Positions 1 through 8,155 of a stretch of 22,686 nt of DNA are shown piece after piece. The DNA is from Dehalococcoidia bacterium. GTDB lineage: Bacteria; Chloroflexota; Dehalococcoidia; SZUA-161. The stretch covers positions 1 to 22,686 of the forward strand of contig SOKG01000118.1 of assembly GCA_004376205.1 (NCBI GenBank), written 5' to 3'. Positions within the stretch are counted from its first letter, which is position 1. Each line of letters opens with the position of its first letter. Made by a program: the position numbers and the translations under genes. Below the pieces are notes generated by a model. That model did no database searches. It was not told the DNA's origin and was given only the letters and a program-made list of their open reading frames with translations.

Positions 1-1
1 G

Positions 2-247
2 GACGATCGGCGGTTGATCTATCTGCTCGATCATTTTGTCGCTGCGCACCGTGCTATTGAATGTTGTGTGGCCCTGGCGGGCTATTTCGTTTGGTCGCTC
101 ATGGACAACTTCGAGTGGACCTTCGGCTACGCGCAGCGCTTTGGTCTTGTCTGGGTGGACTACGAAACCCAGCAGCGCATTCCCAAAGATAGCGCGCTCT
201 GGTACAAACAGGTCATTGCCGAAAACGGATTCGCGATACCGGCCTGA
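2..247 (+). CDS. GH1 family beta-glycosidase, C-terminal fragment
   Basis: This is the 3' end of a gene that begins before the window; the frame is open from base 2. The visible 81 residues are the C-terminal part of a glycoside hydrolase family 1 (beta-glucosidase/beta-galactosidase) TIM barrel. The signature is AAHRAI, then GYFVWSLMDNFEW, RFGLVWVDY and PKDSALWY. In GH1 enzymes the WSLMDNFEW segment supplies tryptophans and a glutamate that bind the sugar in the glycone site, while the two catalytic glutamates lie further upstream, outside the window. Substrate specificity cannot be told from this piece. It converges on the fatty-acid-like cluster and is probably unrelated to it. One oddity is ECCVALAGYF where GxxLxGYF is usual; this is within family variation. 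Confidence 0.93.
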   Translation, partial: DDRRLIYLLDHFVAAHRAIECCVALAGYFVWSLMDNFEWTFGYAQRFGLVWVDYETQQRIPKDSALWYKQVIAENGFAIPA

Positions 248-270
248 ACGGGTTTAAATACCGGGTTCAG
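244..270. terminator. Candidate hairpin between convergent genes
   Basis: CTGAAC (244-249) can pair with GTTCAG (265-270), and GGT (251-253) with ACC (260-262), leaving a small internal bulge and a TTAAAT loop. The hairpin overlaps the stop codon of the GH1 gene and lies between two convergent genes, a natural place for a bidirectional terminator. No clear U-tract follows on either strand, so this is weak. Confidence 0.3.
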
Positions 271-317
271 ATTCTGCTGAGTCGTCGTTGCCACTGAGGA
301 CTATGGCCATGAGTCCC

Positions 318-1265
318 TCAAAGGATTTGGCATGTCGCTTTGATGGACTCCAGGTCGCCCATATTGAGGACCTGCACTTGCCTGCTGATCCTCTTGATCA
401 GCTTCGAGAGGACTACCCCCGGGCCAATCTCAATAAAGGTGGAGACCCCTGCCTGTACCATGTACTCGACCGAGGGCTGCCACTGAACACAGTGGCATAG
501 CTGCTGCAGGATTTCCTCTTTCACCTCTTCGATGGTGGTTACCGGCTTGGCCGTGCTGTTAGCCACGATGGGGACTTCAGGGGGGCGAAAGTCAAGCTGT
601 GAGATGGCCCTAGCCATGCCTTCAACCGTAGGCTCCATCAGAACGGAATGAAAAGCGGTACTGACCTCAAGCAGCACCGCGCCGACGGCTCCTCTCGATT
701 GGGCCAGGTCTATGGAGTGTGCCACTGCCACCTTTGGGCCGCTGACAACGACCTGCCCGGAGCAGTTGATGTTGGCAATCTGGGCACCCGTCTCTATGGA
801 TATCTCCTCGACCGTTGCCTCGTCGAGACCGATAATCGCCGCCATGCCTCCAGGTCGGGCTTTGGCCGCTTCCTGCATCAAGCGCCCTCGTTCCCTGACA
901 AGACGAACTGCGTCGGCAAATTCAAGGACGTTTGCCGCCACCATAGCGGTGTACTCACCGAGGCTGTGTCCGGCGACAATGGCAGGCTTTATCGTCCCAT
1001 TGATCTCTGAAGCCGCTGCCAAGCAAGCGATGCTGACTGTCAGTATCGCCGGCTGGGCGTTGATGGTCTCGCGGAGCTCCTCCTCGGAACCCTCAAAACA
1101 GAGCCGTGACAGGGGATATTGGAGCGCTTGATCGGCCTCCTCGAAGACCTGTTTCGCCTCACGTGAACTCTGGTAAAGTTCATGGCCCATCCCGACTATC
1201 TGAGAGCCCTGTCCGGGAAAGACATAGGCAATCTTGGGTGCCGGTTTTGTCTCCGGTTCAATCAT
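318..1265 (-). CDS. fabD: Malonyl-CoA:ACP transacylase
   Basis: FabD moves the malonyl group from CoA to the phosphopantetheine arm of ACP, feeding extender units to the KASII enzymes. The 315 residues match the usual FabD length. Visible are the N-terminal VFPGQGSQ motif, the nucleophile Ser101 in GHSLGEY, Arg126 in VRERGRLM (carboxylate binding) and His206 in STAFHS. Their spacing is the same as that of Ser92, Arg117 and His201 of E. coli FabD. The start is ATG at 1265, preceded by GGAG seven bases away. It is the last gene of the - strand cluster, 16 bp after the phosphopantetheinyl transferase. It could serve primary metabolism too, but its place beside a PPTase and an ACP points to a dedicated loader for this pathway. 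Confidence 0.95.
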   Translation of the reverse strand: MIEPETKPAPKIAYVFPGQGSQIVGMGHELYQSSREAKQVFEEADQALQYPLSRLCFEGSEEELRETINAQPAILTVSIACLAAASEINGTIKPAIVAGHSLGEYTAMVAANVLEFADAVRLVRERGRLMQEAAKARPGGMAAIIGLDEATVEEISIETGAQIANINCSGQVVVSGPKVAVAHSIDLAQSRGAVGAVLLEVSTAFHSVLMEPTVEGMARAISQLDFRPPEVPIVANSTAKPVTTIEEVKEEILQQLCHCVQWQPSVEYMVQAGVSTFIEIGPGVVLSKLIKRISRQVQVLNMGDLESIKATCQIL

Positions 1266-1281
1266 GAGCTATCTCCACTAT

Positions 1282-1863
1282 TCAACAGTAGCTGAAGTCC
1301 TCCGCAATAATCCATTGCACTTCGTTGTCATCTTTGAGGACGGAGACGATATGATTTCTGTAATACGTTTGCTCAACTTGGAATAGGCGACCTCGATAGT
1401 CCAGGACGATATGATTGTCATCGGGAACCCAGATTACCTGGCACGCCTTCAAGCCACCGATGCCGATTCCGTGAGCTTTTAGAGTCGCCTCTTTTGCAGT
1501 CCAATAACGAAAAAACGTATCCCAGCACTTGTCTTTACCTAACTCCCATTCTTCGTCGCTTGCCACGAGACTGAAGATTGCTTCGGCCCGAGGCTTCATT
1601 TCTTCGATATCGATCCCGATCTTTTCCTCGCTAACAACCGCTGTCACGCACTTCGGCTTATGGGAGAGGGACCAGTAGTTGCCGTCAAATGGGCACGGGA
1701 CATCGTCTTCGTCTTTCAGCAACTCTCGGAGGATCACCCCGCTCTTCTCGGCACTGAGCCTGAGTGCCTCTCGCGCAATGCTGCTGAGCCTGGCCACCTT
1801 TTCTTTTCCAGAGAGTTCGTGTCCGGCTTCGGCAACTGGCAAGATCACGGGAAACAAAGTCAT
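1282..1863 (-). CDS. 4'-phosphopantetheinyl transferase, Sfp type
   Basis: This enzyme transfers 4'-phosphopantetheine from CoA to the serine of a carrier protein, turning apo-ACP into holo-ACP. From the ATG at 1863 it has 193 residues, short for Sfp (about 220-240) but with the core intact: SLSHKP (substrate/CoA contact), GIDIE with Asp85 and Glu87 (Mg2+ ligands) and WTAKEATLKAHGIGI with Lys124 and Glu125. An in-frame TTG at 1875 would add four residues and overlap the FabI stop. AGGGA lies directly against that TTG and 12 bases from the ATG, so neither start is ideal; I prefer the ATG. Its location among synthase genes suggests it activates the ACP at 9704-9955. A general housekeeping role cannot be excluded. 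Confidence 0.9.
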   Translation of the reverse strand: MTLFPVILPVAEAGHELSGKEKVARLSSIAREALRLSAEKSGVILRELLKDEDDVPCPFDGNYWSLSHKPKCVTAVVSEEKIGIDIEEMKPRAEAIFSLVASDEEWELGKDKCWDTFFRYWTAKEATLKAHGIGIGGLKACQVIWVPDDNHIVLDYRGRLFQVEQTYYRNHIVSVLKDDNEVQWIIAEDFSYC

Positions 1864-1871
1864 TGGTCTGC

Positions 1872-2672
1872 TCAATCCCTAATTGCCTTATCAATAAGAC
1901 CTTTGTCGAAGTAGTTGGTCGCCATTCCACAGTCCACGGTGATGCTCTGGGCATTTATGCCGCTGGATCGATCGCTCAATAGGAATGCCACCGCATTGGC
2001 AACTTCTATGGTCTCAATAGCCCTCTTGCGCAAAGATAGTTGTTCGGCGTAGAGGTAATAGTCCAGGTACCCTGGTATTCCCGCGGATGCGGAGGTTTTC
2101 AACAACCCGGCCTTGACCGAGTTGAACCTGACCTGGGAAAACGAGCTGAAGGACTTGGCCAGAAAGCACAAGGTAGAGTCCAGAGCAGCCTTTACAGGCG
2201 CCATCCAGCCATAGGGTTCGGCTGCTATTGTCGTGGCTGAGATCGATATAGTGACTACGGATGCCTTTTCATCAAGGATGTCCTTAAATGCATTGACAAT
2301 ACTGATCAACGAGAAACAGGATATGTCAACGGATTGCAGGAAGTCTTTCTTCCTTGTTTGGTGAAATGGCTTGAGTCCCGCTTCGTAGTTGGCAAAAGCG
2401 ATGGAATGAACGATGCCATGAAGCTTGGGATACTTTTTGGAGACGTCCTCAGCTAGTTTTGTGATTTCCTCTTCCCGTTCGACATCACATAGGTAAATGT
2501 CTGCACCTGGGAAAATCTTGGAAACGCTTTCTTTGTGTGCCGCAGACTGAGCTGAATGGATGACCTTCGCCCCTGCCTCAGAAAGAATCTGGCTGACGAA
2601 AAAGGCAACGCTCTTCTTGTTGGCTACCCCGAATACGAGGAAAGTTTTGTCTGCGATGTCTAAGAAGTCCAT
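1872..2672 (-). CDS. fabI: FabI-like enoyl-ACP reductase (SDR family)
   Basis: A member of the FabI branch of short-chain dehydrogenases, expected to reduce the trans-2-enoyl-ACP double bond with NAD(P)H. Family marks are the FabI-type nucleotide loop FGVANKKSVAF (residues 14-24), CDV at 62-64, GIVHSIAFAN (86-95) and the catalytic pair Tyr154 and Lys161 in PYGWMAPVK (Y-x6-K). The active-site tyrosine ten residues upstream in E. coli FabI (Tyr146) is isoleucine here (Ile144, in TISISATT), and the following loop differs, so substrate preference may be altered. I use ATG at 2672, with AAGGTGA four bases upstream; a GTG at 2687 is the alternative. It lies between the FabZ gene (23 bp) and the PPTase gene. 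A modified reductase acting only at chosen steps would make sense in a polyene-type pathway; that is inference. Confidence 0.88.
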   Translation of the reverse strand: MDFLDIADKTFLVFGVANKKSVAFFVSQILSEAGAKVIHSAQSAAHKESVSKIFPGADIYLCDVEREEEITKLAEDVSKKYPKLHGIVHSIAFANYEAGLKPFHQTRKKDFLQSVDISCFSLISIVNAFKDILDEKASVVTISISATTIAAEPYGWMAPVKAALDSTLCFLAKSFSSFSQVRFNSVKAGLLKTSASAGIPGYLDYYLYAEQLSLRKRAIETIEVANAVAFLLSDRSSGINAQSITVDCGMATNYFDKGLIDKAIRD

Positions 2673-2695
2673 ATGCTCACCTTTCACTTCCCACT

Positions 2696-3121
2696 TTAAA
2701 TTTCAGCTTTTACCAGGCTGACACCAAACTCGACCGTTACCGCTGTCTTTCCTTCAACGGAGGCCTTGCCCTTCAGGAAGAAGGCATTGCTCACCCTTTC
2801 CACCATCTCGACTTCTATTTCCAGCATGGCGCCTGGTCTGACTATATTTTTGAACTTGCCGTTGCTGATTCGGGTGAGCACCGGGGTGCCATCGCTGATA
2901 TCACTAATAATATTGGAGAGCAGAATTGCCCCGGTTTGAAAAATCGACTCGCAAATAAGTACCCCGGGCATAATCGGATTCCCTGGGTAGTGCCCCTTGA
3001 AAAAGGGCTCCTCGGGGCTTATCTCTTTTGTTGTTTTGATGCTCGTTTCTGTTAACTCTACGATCTTGTCGACGAACAAAAACGGTGGACGATGAGGTAT
3101 CGCATTTAGAACATCTTCCAT
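2696..3121 (-). CDS. fabZ: 3-hydroxyacyl-ACP dehydratase, FabZ-like hotdog
   Basis: FabZ removes water from 3-hydroxyacyl-ACP to give trans-2-enoyl-ACP. The 141 residues are a single hotdog domain of normal FabZ length. PHRPPFLFVDKI near the N-terminus and FFKGHYPGNPIMPGVLICES carry the catalytic pair His44 and Glu58, 14 residues apart as in E. coli FabZ (His54/Glu68). The usual MAQ after the glutamate is SIFQTG here. ATG at 3121 follows a GGGAGGT site eight bases upstream. Only one base separates the FabG stop from this ATG, so translational coupling with FabG is likely. It supplies the dehydration step of the cluster's chain-building cycle. Confidence 0.93.
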   Translation of the reverse strand: MEDVLNAIPHRPPFLFVDKIVELTETSIKTTKEISPEEPFFKGHYPGNPIMPGVLICESIFQTGAILLSNIISDISDGTPVLTRISNGKFKNIVRPGAMLEIEVEMVERVSNAFFLKGKASVEGKTAVTVEFGVSLVKAEI

Positions 3122-3122
3122 T

Positions 3123-3857
3123 TTACAAACCTCCCGTTACTTCTAGTGTAGAACCGTTGACATAAGCCGCTTCCTTAGACGCCAGGAAAAGAACACAGGC
3201 AGCGACCTCCTCGGGCTTGCCGAATCTCTTCAAGGGTATCTGTGCTATATAGGTATCGCGTAGTTCATCGGGAAGGTCTTGAATTAGATCGGTTGCGATA
3301 AACCCTGGTGATACGCAGTTGACCGTGATCCCCCTGCGGGCAACTTCCCTGGCCAGTGATTTGGTCAGCGCAACCAGGCCTGCCTTTGAGGCGGCATAGT
3401 TTGCCTGACCTTCAAATCCATATTTGCCGGAAGGTGAGGTTATGCTGATAATCCGTCCATATCGTTTGCGCATTAGGCCCATCACCGCAAACTTACACAT
3501 GTAAAAGATTCCGCTGAGATTGACATTCAGCACATCATGCCACTCCGATTCTTTCATCATGGCCAGGACGGCATCCTTCCGAATACCTGCATTATTTACA
3601 AGTATCTCGAAGCCTTCATATTTCTTGTCTATGTATTCGAAGAACTTCTCGACCTCTTCATATTTAGACACGTCACATATTTGGATATCAATCTTGTCAG
3701 CGAACTCACTGGTGTCTTGCTTGAATTGTTCCGTTGCAGCTTCGTTTGAGGCAATAATAACCCGGGCACCAGCCCTCAGGAAACCCTCGACAATGCTTTT
3801 GCCTATCCCCCTTACTCCTCCGGTTACGATAGCGGTCTGTCCCTCGAAATCGTACAT
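3123..3857 (-). CDS. fabG: 3-oxoacyl-ACP reductase (SDR)
   Basis: FabG reduces 3-oxoacyl-ACP to 3-hydroxyacyl-ACP with NADPH. The 244 residues are the typical length. Visible are the dinucleotide loop TGGVRGIGKSI (12-22), CDV (61-63), NNAG (88-91), Asn113, Ser141 in ITSPSG, Tyr154 and Lys158 in YAASK, and the late PGFIATD. Spacing of the Asn-Ser-Tyr-Lys set equals that of E. coli FabG (Asn110, Ser138, Tyr151, Lys155). ATG at 3857 follows the strong site AGGAGGTG. It is 23 bp downstream of the first FAD desaturase gene and 1 bp before FabZ, inside one - strand operon. SDR enzymes are promiscuous in annotation, but the context makes an acyl-ACP substrate the best reading. Confidence 0.93.
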   Translation of the reverse strand: MYDFEGQTAIVTGGVRGIGKSIVEGFLRAGARVIIASNEAATEQFKQDTSEFADKIDIQICDVSKYEEVEKFFEYIDKKYEGFEILVNNAGIRKDAVLAMMKESEWHDVLNVNLSGIFYMCKFAVMGLMRKRYGRIISITSPSGKYGFEGQANYAASKAGLVALTKSLAREVARRGITVNCVSPGFIATDLIQDLPDELRDTYIAQIPLKRFGKPEEVAACVLFLASKEAAYVNGSTLEVTGGL

Positions 3858-3880
3858 CTGTCACCTCCTGCAAAATGAAA

Positions 3881-5287
3881 TCAGGATCTTAGATACTTGT
3901 CAACATCGTTTGAGGCAATCACTCCGTAGTTAGCCGCGCCCAGCCAGCCGGACATAATAATCCCTACCGAACCGGTGTGGAAGAGTCCAGGTATCTGCTC
4001 GTGAAGTCCCATGCTGATCTTCAATCCTTCGAATTTGGTGCCGAAAGAAGCACCGTGTTCGTGAAGGGTATATCTCTGAAATGTTTTCGGGGTAGCGGCT
4101 TCCGCATAGTCGATCTTCTCCCGTACCCCGGGAATGTATTTATCCAGAGCATCGATCGTCGATTCGATCAACTCCTCTTTTGAAGTGCGGTATTCTTCCT
4201 CGGGCAAGTTTGCCCAGTCCTCGTAGTTTGCATTGGTAGAGGAAACGATCGAGTACATGTCAGAGCCTGGTCGTGTTTCCGGATAGTAGATAGAGAAGGT
4301 GCGGCTGGTGATATTCCTGCTGCAAAGCATTGCGGAGTCGAACTTCTCCGCTACCGAGGTGAAAAGCAAATCCCCTACGTGGTCGATCTTCTCGCCCTTT
4401 CTGATGCCCATGTAGACCTGGCAGCTACTGTTATTGAGGCGCACCTTTCTTGCCTCTTCAATGAAGCTTTCCGAAAAGTGCCCGTCCCCGACGAGTTTAT
4501 GAATGGTTGATAGTAGATTGCCGTTGGAGACAGCAGCCCTACACTTGATCACCTGCCCATTGGTGACTACTCCCGAGACCTTTTGATCTTCGATGACGAT
4601 TCTTTCCACCGGGCACCTGGTCCGGATATCTACGCCATTTCTTATGAGCTCATCCTGCATCCTCCCGATAAATTTGTCTGTGCCCCCTTGAACGGTATAC
4701 ACGCCTTTGCTCATGAAGTTGGAAAACACAATGCCGTAACTTATCGCCGGGTCATCCAGGGTTGATCCGTTCGCATAGGTGATCGGCTCCATCAACAGGC
4801 GGACAACATCGTCGCGGCCGGGGAAGAACTTTTCAAAGAGCTCTCTGATTGTCATCGTCTGGTCATCATAGTAGTTCATATCTCTGGCTGTGTTGAAAAA
4901 GCCTTCGATACTCTCTTGGGGTATTTTGAACCGCTCCTGCAGGATACGGGTGAAATCCTCCCTGTCGAAGGTGGTTGTGAAGGAGAATTGAGGGTTGTCA
5001 AACCTGATTCCCTTGAGTTGGACGATCATGTCAGCGATTTCAGGGGTCCAGTACTTGCGACAGGTCTTAATCATGCCGACCGGGAATCCGTGCAGGGAGA
5101 CGTCGAAGATATGCCCGCCCTTCCTCTTGAACCAGGCAGCCAATCCACCGAGCTGATGGTGCTGCTCCAGCAGCAGGACTGAATGGCCGCTTCTGGCAAG
5201 CATATTGGCACAACTGAGCCCCGCCAATCCACTGCCAATCACGGCGACGTCGTATTCCGGTTTTAGGTCTTTCAACTGATCGCTCAT
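3881..5287 (-). CDS. CrtI/CrtISO-like FAD-dependent desaturase or saturase (copy 1)
   Basis: A flavoprotein of the phytoene desaturase/carotenoid isomerase/retinol saturase family, which adds or removes hydrogens on polyene chains. The N-terminus is an FAD-binding Rossmann fold: VAVIGSGLAGLSCANML, then LLLEQHHQLGG, then GHIFDVSLHGF, the substrate-side motif of the family. The C-terminal FAD motif is GLFHTGSVGIIMSGWLGAANYG. Length (468 from the ATG) fits CrtISO-like proteins. I chose ATG at 5287 with GGAAGG six bases upstream, over a TTG two codons earlier. There is no phytoene synthase or other carotenoid gene in the window; the flanking genes are fatty-acid type. The substrate is therefore more likely an acyl chain on ACP or a product of the condensing enzymes than a carotenoid; this is inference from context. 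Confidence 0.87.
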   Translation of the reverse strand: MSDQLKDLKPEYDVAVIGSGLAGLSCANMLARSGHSVLLLEQHHQLGGLAAWFKRKGGHIFDVSLHGFPVGMIKTCRKYWTPEIADMIVQLKGIRFDNPQFSFTTTFDREDFTRILQERFKIPQESIEGFFNTARDMNYYDDQTMTIRELFEKFFPGRDDVVRLLMEPITYANGSTLDDPAISYGIVFSNFMSKGVYTVQGGTDKFIGRMQDELIRNGVDIRTRCPVERIVIEDQKVSGVVTNGQVIKCRAAVSNGNLLSTIHKLVGDGHFSESFIEEARKVRLNNSSCQVYMGIRKGEKIDHVGDLLFTSVAEKFDSAMLCSRNITSRTFSIYYPETRPGSDMYSIVSSTNANYEDWANLPEEEYRTSKEELIESTIDALDKYIPGVREKIDYAEAATPKTFQRYTLHEHGASFGTKFEGLKISMGLHEQIPGLFHTGSVGIIMSGWLGAANYGVIASNDVDKYLRS

Positions 5288-5305
5288 CAGCAACCTTCCC
5301 CTTCT

Positions 5306-6691
5306 CTATCCCTTCTGCAACACGTGGAGATTTGCCATGGAGATGCCGCTAAGCATTGCTCCGACAATCCCCAGAAATCCCTGGTCTGTGCCGCAGATAA
5401 ACAGGTTGTCCAGATGCGTTCTTCCTGTCTTGATCTTATTCGGAGTCCCATATACCGCACCGTTCAAGTGCCCCGTGAATCTGTGAATCGTCTTGGGAGT
5501 GAAGACATCTGTGTAAACGATCGAGTCACGAAAATCTGGCATGAATTTTACCACTTCCTCAAGCGAGGTTTCAAGCCAGGCAGCTTTTTGTGCTTTGTAC
5601 TCTTCCTGCCCCAGGTTGTTCCAGAGATCGAAATTGGCCATGTTGGTTACCCTGATCATGGCTTCAGGCAGCGGGCTTTCGAAGTGAAAATTGTTAGGGC
5701 AGCATATGACGCCGCTTGAGACGTCAACCAAATCATCTGGTCTCCTATAACTGAATTTATCCGAGTTGTTGAAAAAGATGATAGTTGTATCGTAGCCCAT
5801 TTCTGCAAGTTCTCTATCGAGGACCATGATGAACTCTACGAATGAAAGTTGCCCCACATCATACTTGACTCTCGCAGGCTCGTAGTCGGATAGAAGCCTC
5901 ATGGTTTCAACGTAACCGGCCGATGATATTATTTTGTCCGCCGTCAGCGATTCACCGTTATCGAGTAATACCGATTCAACCCTGCCGTTCCCAACTTGAA
6001 TACTCTGCACCCCGCATCTCAGCCTTAGCTCACCACCGTGGTCCTGAAATTTCTTGACCAGCACGTCAAGGATCTGCCGCACCCCCGCTTGGGGCCTGGC
6101 AAAACCTTCGCAGAAGATACTATTGAACATGATAACGAACTGCCCGAATTCCATGTCATTTTCCTGGGCATTGCCGTAGTACATGAGTGGGCAAAGGATC
6201 ATAGCAATGAGGAGGGGGTCGGCAATAATCGAGCCCACGACTTCGCGAGCCGAGATTGGATTTGCGTCCAGGGCCAGTGCGTCATATTCAGAGATGGTCT
6301 TGAGCAGCTTTTGGAAGTTGTCGGCTTGCGCTGGGAAGTTGTCCGCTACCTCCTGTATGAAGAAGTCTAGGTCGTTGTTGAATCTGAGCGTTTTCCCCGG
6401 GAACTTAACCATTGACATCCGTTGCTGGCAGAGGGCGAAATCCTCAACTTTCAGCTTGAGCTGCCGCAGCAGCTTTGGGAGGGGCGTTGATTTGGTGCCC
6501 TCGGCGACATAATTGGTCATTGCATGAAGACCAACATCGAATTTATGTCCGTCCCGACTATAGAATGAATTTAGGCCTCCGACTCGATAATGTTTTTCGA
6601 GGATGCAAACCTTCTTATCGTAGTAGGCCAATCTGATGCCGGCGGCGAGGCCCGACATCCCTGCCCCTATGATAATAACGTCGTAGCTCAT
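5306..6691 (-). CDS. CrtI/CrtISO-like FAD-dependent desaturase or saturase (copy 2)
   Basis: A 461-residue paralogue of the gene just downstream, from which it is separated by 18 bp. It has the FAD dinucleotide motif YDVIIIGAGMSGLAAGIRL, CILEKHYRVGG and GHKFDVGLHAMT, and a C-terminal FICGTDQGFLGIVGAMLSG. The two paralogues are clearly diverged, so they probably act on different positions or in opposite directions (desaturase versus saturase/isomerase). ATG at 6691 has only weak ribosome-binding sequence (AGAG eight bases upstream). The mRNA leader carries a 9-bp hairpin (6712-6739) whose 3' arm contains GGGGAG, 21 bases before the start. A decayed version of this gene start with the same leader hairpin lies at about 9500-9578, showing that the gene once followed each ACP gene. 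Confidence 0.87.
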   Translation of the reverse strand: MSYDVIIIGAGMSGLAAGIRLAYYDKKVCILEKHYRVGGLNSFYSRDGHKFDVGLHAMTNYVAEGTKSTPLPKLLRQLKLKVEDFALCQQRMSMVKFPGKTLRFNNDLDFFIQEVADNFPAQADNFQKLLKTISEYDALALDANPISAREVVGSIIADPLLIAMILCPLMYYGNAQENDMEFGQFVIMFNSIFCEGFARPQAGVRQILDVLVKKFQDHGGELRLRCGVQSIQVGNGRVESVLLDNGESLTADKIISSAGYVETMRLLSDYEPARVKYDVGQLSFVEFIMVLDRELAEMGYDTTIIFFNNSDKFSYRRPDDLVDVSSGVICCPNNFHFESPLPEAMIRVTNMANFDLWNNLGQEEYKAQKAAWLETSLEEVVKFMPDFRDSIVYTDVFTPKTIHRFTGHLNGAVYGTPNKIKTGRTHLDNLFICGTDQGFLGIVGAMLSGISMANLHVLQKG

Positions 6692-6711
6692 ATCCAGGCT
6701 CTGTTAAGAGA

Positions 6712-6739
6712 TTTCTCCCCTGTTTGGCGAGGGGAGAAA
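6712..6739 (-). promoter_or_regulatory. Conserved leader hairpin, copy A
   Basis: TTTCTCCCC (6712-6720) and GGGGAGAAA (6731-6739) form a perfect 9-bp inverted repeat with a 10-nt loop. It sits between the ACP remnant and the start of desaturase copy 2, 21 bases before the ATG. The same hairpin with a different loop occurs at 9599-9625, again 21 bases from the decayed desaturase start. No U-tract follows, so it does not look like a simple terminator. It may control translation or processing. Confidence 0.55.
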
Positions 6740-6810
6740 GTTGCCTGAGCCTTCGGTTCTCTCGTGAGATGAGGTGAAATGATGTACTGTGTTTCGATGA
6801 TACCTATTCG

Positions 6811-6875
6811 CTAAATATCCTTTGCAGGTGGCTCCAAACGCGCCACAAAGCTATCCAAAGCCAAGAAGTTCCGTC
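6811..6875 (-). pseudogene. Remnant of a duplicated acyl carrier protein gene (3' end only)
   Basis: Read on the - strand in frame with the TAG at 6811, the last 20 codons give RNFLALDSFVARLEPPAKDI. The end of the intact ACP (9704-9955) reads MQLSTLDSSVAYLEPLMKDI, so LDS, VA, LEP and KDI plus the stop codon align. The remnant begins directly after the KASII stop codon. In the intact copy the ACP ends 296 bases beyond the KASII stop, here only 69, so about 227 bp including the serine region are gone. It cannot make a carrier protein. Confidence 0.78.
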
Positions 6876-6879
6876 AATA

Positions 6880-8118
6880 CTATTCTGCGAATCTCTTGAC
6901 AATAAGGACGGAATTGATGCCCAACATTCCGAAAGAGTTATTCAAGATATAGTCGACCTTATCCACCTTTTTGGGTTCGTTGATTACAAGGTTTTTAAAA
7001 GCACACTCATGGTCTAGATTTTCCACATTAATCGTCTGGTGGACGATGTGGTCTTCAAATGAGGGTATATTGCCCACCAATTCTAAAGCACCGGCAGCAC
7101 CCATCGTATGGCCAATATAACTCTTAGTGTTGTTTATGTAGGTATTTGAATTGTCACCAAAGACTTCCATGATTGCCTGATACTCTGCCTTGTCCCCTTC
7201 AGGGGTTGCAGTCGCGTGGGTGTTGATGATATCGATGTCGCTCGCTGATATGCCGGCTTTCTTGAGGGCAAGGTTCATGCACTCAGCTTGCATTTGCGGG
7301 TTGGGAAGAACGTAATCGAATGCATCCGAGTTGATGGCGTAGCCGACGATCTCGCCGTAAATCTTGGCGCCTCTTTCGAGTGCGTCACTCAGTTTTTCCA
7401 GAACGCACATACAGCCGCCTTCGGAGATAACAACACCATTTCGGTCCCTATCGAAGGGGCGGGATGCCTTCGTGGGGTCTGGGTGGCTCGCCAATGCACG
7501 TTCATTCTTGAAGCTGAGAAAAATGCCAAAGCCATGAATAACCTCTGAGACCCCACCAGCTAGGGCCAAATCCACCTCACTCAGGCGCAGCATCTGTACG
7601 CCATGTATAAGTGCAATGTTGCCGGCGGCGCAAGCACCTCCCAGTGTGTAGTGTGGGCCGGTAATCCCCATATTCAGGGTGATTTCGCCGGCTGGCTCGT
7701 TGGACACAGTTTTGGGGTTTTGGTGATGGGACCAGACGTCTAGGTTGTAGCCGAACTGCTTGAGGTTATAGATTTCATTCTCGGTTTGCACGTTACCGTG
7801 CTCGGTAATCCCGACATAGATACCAATTCTCGATTTGCCAACGGAGTCAAGATCCAATTTCGCGTCAGCGATTGCCTCGTGAGTGCAGTAAACGGCGAAA
7901 GCCCCCGCTCGCGTTCCCCGACGCACTTCTTTCTTACTCTGATACTTCAGCAGGTCAAAATCACACGCACCGGCTATGACCTCGCCCATGTAGTGGGTTT
8001 CGATTTTGCCTATTCCGGATTTGCCAGCGAGCAAGTTCTGTCGAAACTCTGCAAGGTTGTTTCCGTTTGGTGCCGACAGACCAATACCGGTGATTACGAT
8101 TCGTGTTTCATCAGCCAT
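6880..8118 (-). CDS. fabF: Beta-ketoacyl-ACP synthase II, duplicate A
   Basis: A KASII/FabF-type condensing enzyme that elongates an acyl chain by decarboxylative condensation with malonyl-ACP. The 412 residues carry the full Cys-His-His set: Cys163 in GGACAAGN, His301 in NTHATATPEGD and His337 in KSYIGHTMGAAGA. It is therefore a true synthase, not a chain-length factor. The usual Gly after His301 is alanine here; copy B keeps Gly. I start at ATG 8118 because that ATG is shared with copy B; an ATG at 8130 exists only here (copy B has ACG). Neither start has a strong ribosome site. It follows the KASIII gene by 37 bp. The closest relative in the window is 10000-11238. Divergence between the two suggests they may handle different chain lengths. 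Confidence 0.93.
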   Translation of the reverse strand: MADETRIVITGIGLSAPNGNNLAEFRQNLLAGKSGIGKIETHYMGEVIAGACDFDLLKYQSKKEVRRGTRAGAFAVYCTHEAIADAKLDLDSVGKSRIGIYVGITEHGNVQTENEIYNLKQFGYNLDVWSHHQNPKTVSNEPAGEITLNMGITGPHYTLGGACAAGNIALIHGVQMLRLSEVDLALAGGVSEVIHGFGIFLSFKNERALASHPDPTKASRPFDRDRNGVVISEGGCMCVLEKLSDALERGAKIYGEIVGYAINSDAFDYVLPNPQMQAECMNLALKKAGISASDIDIINTHATATPEGDKAEYQAIMEVFGDNSNTYINNTKSYIGHTMGAAGALELVGNIPSFEDHIVHQTINVENLDHECAFKNLVINEPKKVDKVDYILNNSFGMLGINSVLIVKRFAE

Positions 8119-8155
8119 CTTGGCAACCATGTCACTTTGTGGTCATCCCTTGATG

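Noticed and set aside
648..1131. Long + strand frames inside the FabD gene
   Set aside because: They are antisense to a gene with complete catalytic motifs and carry none of their own.
3881..6691. Carotenoid biosynthesis locus
   Set aside because: Only the CrtI-like enzymes suggest it. There is no phytoene synthase, GGPP synthase or cyclase in the window, and the neighbours are fatty-acid type.
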